Origin: Breoghania sp. L-A4
GTDB taxonomy: Bacteria; Pseudomonadota; Alphaproteobacteria; Rhizobiales; Stappiaceae
Direction: 5' to 3'
NCBI RefSeq assembly: GCF_003432385.1
Contig: NZ_CP031841.1
Location: forward strand, 4,007,579-4,071,578
Length of the DNA stretch: 64,000 bases
In this document: piece after piece, positions 62,590 to 64,000 of the stretch
Position numbering within the stretch: position 1 is the stretch's first letter
Layout: the number at the start of each line of letters is the position of its first letter
Notes under the pieces: model-generated
The model's database searches: none
Told to the model about the DNA's origin: nothing
The model's input: the letters and a program-made list of their open reading frames with translations, nothing else
Position numbers and translations under genes: made by a program

Positions 62590-63366
62590 CTAGGTCACCA
62601 GATCCGGGTAGTGCTTGATGGCGAGACGCTGGAAGGCGTCCCATTGCGGGTCGCGGTTGGCATCGTGATGCGCGTCCCATTGCTCGTATTGGCGGGCGGT
62701 CTTCTCGGCCAGCGCAGGATCGATCCTGCGCGGGGTGCCGCCCGACGACATGATGGCGAGCTGCGCCCGGCAGGCGCGCTCCATGTTGTACATCAGCGCG
62801 AAAGCCTCCCCGACGCTGCGCCCGCAGGTCAGCAGCCCATGGTTGCGCAGGATCATGACGTTGCGATCGCCCAGATCGGCGACCAGCCGCTCGCGTTCGC
62901 CCAGGTCCAGCGCGATGCCCTCGTAGTCGTGGAAGGCGAGCCGGTCATGGAACTGCAGCGACCACTGATTGAGCGGCAGGATGCCCTCCTCCATCGAGGA
63001 GATCGCCACGCCGGCCACGGTGTGGGTGTGCAGCACGCAGTGCACATCGGGCCGCGCCTCATGCACCGCGGAATGGATGGTGAAGCCGGCCTTGTTGATG
63101 CCCGCGCCGTGGCTGTCGCGCAGGATGTCGCCGTTGAGATCGACGGTGACGAGATCGCTCGCCTTCACTTCGTCAAACCGCAGCCCGAAGGGGTTGATCA
63201 GGAAGGCGTGCTCGCCCTCATCCGCCGGCGCGCGGCCGGAGATGTGGGTGAAGATGCTGTCGTCCATCTTGAAATAGGCGATCAGACGGTAGGCCGCGGC
63301 AAGCTGGATCCGCTCTTCTGGCTGACGGGCTTGCGTGCCTGCGGACGACGGAGTCTCAACGCGCAT
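62590..63366 (-). CDS. Class II aldolase/adducin-family protein
   Basis: A 258-residue metal-dependent lyase-fold protein. Zinc ligands are likely the histidines of HCVLHTHTVAGVA and MILRNHGLLTCGRS, with a glutamate in SMEEG nearby. Family members include fuculose-phosphate aldolase, ribulose-phosphate epimerase, and decarboxylases or dehydratases of modified acids; this copy lacks a clear phosphate site, so a non-sugar substrate is possible. It is the first gene of the leftward operon and is divergent from the GntR regulator. Confidence 0.88.
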   Translation of the reverse strand: MRVETPSSAGTQARQPEERIQLAAAYRLIAYFKMDDSIFTHISGRAPADEGEHAFLINPFGLRFDEVKASDLVTVDLNGDILRDSHGAGINKAGFTIHSAVHEARPDVHCVLHTHTVAGVAISSMEEGILPLNQWSLQFHDRLAFHDYEGIALDLGERERLVADLGDRNVMILRNHGLLTCGRSVGEAFALMYNMERACRAQLAIMSSGGTPRRIDPALAEKTARQYEQWDAHHDANRDPQWDAFQRLAIKHYPDLVT

Positions 63367-63522
63367 CGATATGCTTCCTGACCGGCGCGACCGGATGAGA
63401 ACCGGCGCGCCATTCGTGTGGTGACCTTCGGCCGGCCGGGCGGAGTTTCGGCAAACGACCCTCCAGGCGATCCGGTCCGGCGCTCAAGCCGACAAGCAAG
63501 CACACACGCGCTCAAATTGTCA

Positions 63523-63534
63523 ATTGTCGACAAT
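63523..63534. promoter_or_regulatory. Palindromic operator for the GntR regulator
   Basis: ATTGTCGACAAT is a perfect 12-base palindrome, preceded directly by an overlapping ATTGTCA half copy. It matches the TTGT-N2-ACAA pattern bound by FadR/FCD-type GntR regulators. It lies between the divergent operon and regulator genes; the gap 63367-63787 holds no other feature that I recognise. Confidence 0.6.
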
Positions 63535-63787
63535 CTGCACAGCGCCTATATTCAAGGCAGCAGTGGAACACGACGGTCCGGGACGCAGTTTTTCGCACCG
63601 TTTCAGCCGTTCGTGCCGGCGACAGGGTGAGGGTGAGAAACTTGAACGGGGGAAATGATTCGGGGCATCCTGCGCCCACCCCGGCAGCTCGCGGGCGATT
63701 CCCTCCGCAGCCAAAGCGCGAGAAACGGCCCCGGGATGGACGACCTCCCGCCGCGCGCGAGGCCGCAGACAACGAAGGCGCCCGGAC

Positions 63788-64000
63788 ATGTTCCTGACCG
63801 TTTCCACGACAGACCTGGTCACGCAGATCGCGCGGCAGATCGCCGAGGCGATCGTCAACGGGCAGTTGAAACCCGGCGCGCGGCTGACGGAGCTGCAATT
63901 GTCGCGCGAGTTCGGCACCAGCCGGGCGCCGGTGCGCGAGGCGGCGCGGCTGCTCGAAAGCCAGGGCCTTGTGGTCTTCAGCCCCCGGCGGGGCTTCTTC
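63788..64000 (+). CDS. GntR-family transcriptional regulator, N-terminal part
   Basis: The first 71 residues of a regulator cut by the window edge. They form a winged helix-turn-helix of the GntR/FadR type: QIARQIAEAIVNGQLKPGARL, LQLSREFGTSRAPVREAARLL and GLVVFSPRRGFF. The FCD ligand domain is expected beyond the edge. It is divergent from the nine-gene operon, and the palindrome at 63523-63534 is its probable site. The ATG at 63788 lacks a strong ribosome site, so a different start remains possible. Confidence 0.88.
   Translation, partial: MFLTVSTTDLVTQIARQIAEAIVNGQLKPGARLTELQLSREFGTSRAPVREAARLLESQGLVVFSPRRGFF

Overview
The window is GC-rich chromosomal DNA of an alphaproteobacterium. Likely evidence for Hyphomicrobiales (Stappiaceae- or Rhizobiales-like) is the imuA-imuB-dnaE2 mutagenesis cassette with a GAAC-N7-GAAC LexA box, an FdsGBAD formate dehydrogenase, tamA/tamB, and several families of palindromic intergenic repeats, including a RIME-like element. 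The genus cannot be fixed from sequence alone. No rRNA, tRNA, CRISPR array, transposase or prophage was recognised.

Layout. 1-3744: the end of a nitrate/sulfonate/taurine-type ABC importer (binding protein, ATPase, permease) coupled to an FAD-dependent oxidoreductase. 4435-8306: an orphan Tad-pilus piece (cpaB, cpaC, a small lipoprotein, and a convergent TadD-like lipoprotein). 8464-14159: SOS mutagenesis operon imuA-imuB-dnaE2. 14325-15782: L,D-transpeptidase and a PolX-N-like HhH protein. 15862-24188: glucokinase, PEP synthase, a small cytochrome c and a four-gene sugar ABC importer. 24475-32048: tamA, then a RelE/HigB-type toxin-antitoxin pair wedged in front of tamB. 32240-41133: a formate dehydrogenase regulon (HTH-PBP regulator, fdhD, TorD-like chaperone, fdsD/A/B/G, LysR regulator). 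41374-51144: housekeeping and amino-acid genes (metY, CoA-binding protein, MarC, enoyl-CoA hydratase-like protein, phhAB with a divergent Lrp, thioesterase, DUF2842, ctaA, M20 peptidase). 51656-52336: one AT-rich orphan membrane protein. 52613-64000: a nine-gene leftward catabolic/transport operon (class II aldolase, dipeptide-type ABC importer, ArgE/DapE deacylase, 2-hydroxyacid dehydrogenase, acetylpolyamine amidohydrolase-like enzyme, class III aminotransferase) facing a GntR regulator cut off by the window edge.

Two observations stand out. First, the toxin-antitoxin segment is bounded by two copies of the last 43 bases of tamA. They differ only at synonymous third positions and the stop codon, which is the footprint expected of an element that integrated into the 3' end of tamA and rebuilt it with its own copy. 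Second, five genes (cpaB, cpaC, dnaE2, the ArgE/DapE gene and the PaaI thioesterase) each look short by exactly one base, in or beside a G/C-rich run. Restoring one base gives a normal protein end or a normal ATGA junction in each, so the pattern looks more like consensus sequence error than biology.

The 52.6-64 kb operon is the best candidate for an undescribed pathway. Its gene content suggests import and hydrolysis of an N-acylated amine or amino acid followed by transamination and reduction, but the substrate is unknown.
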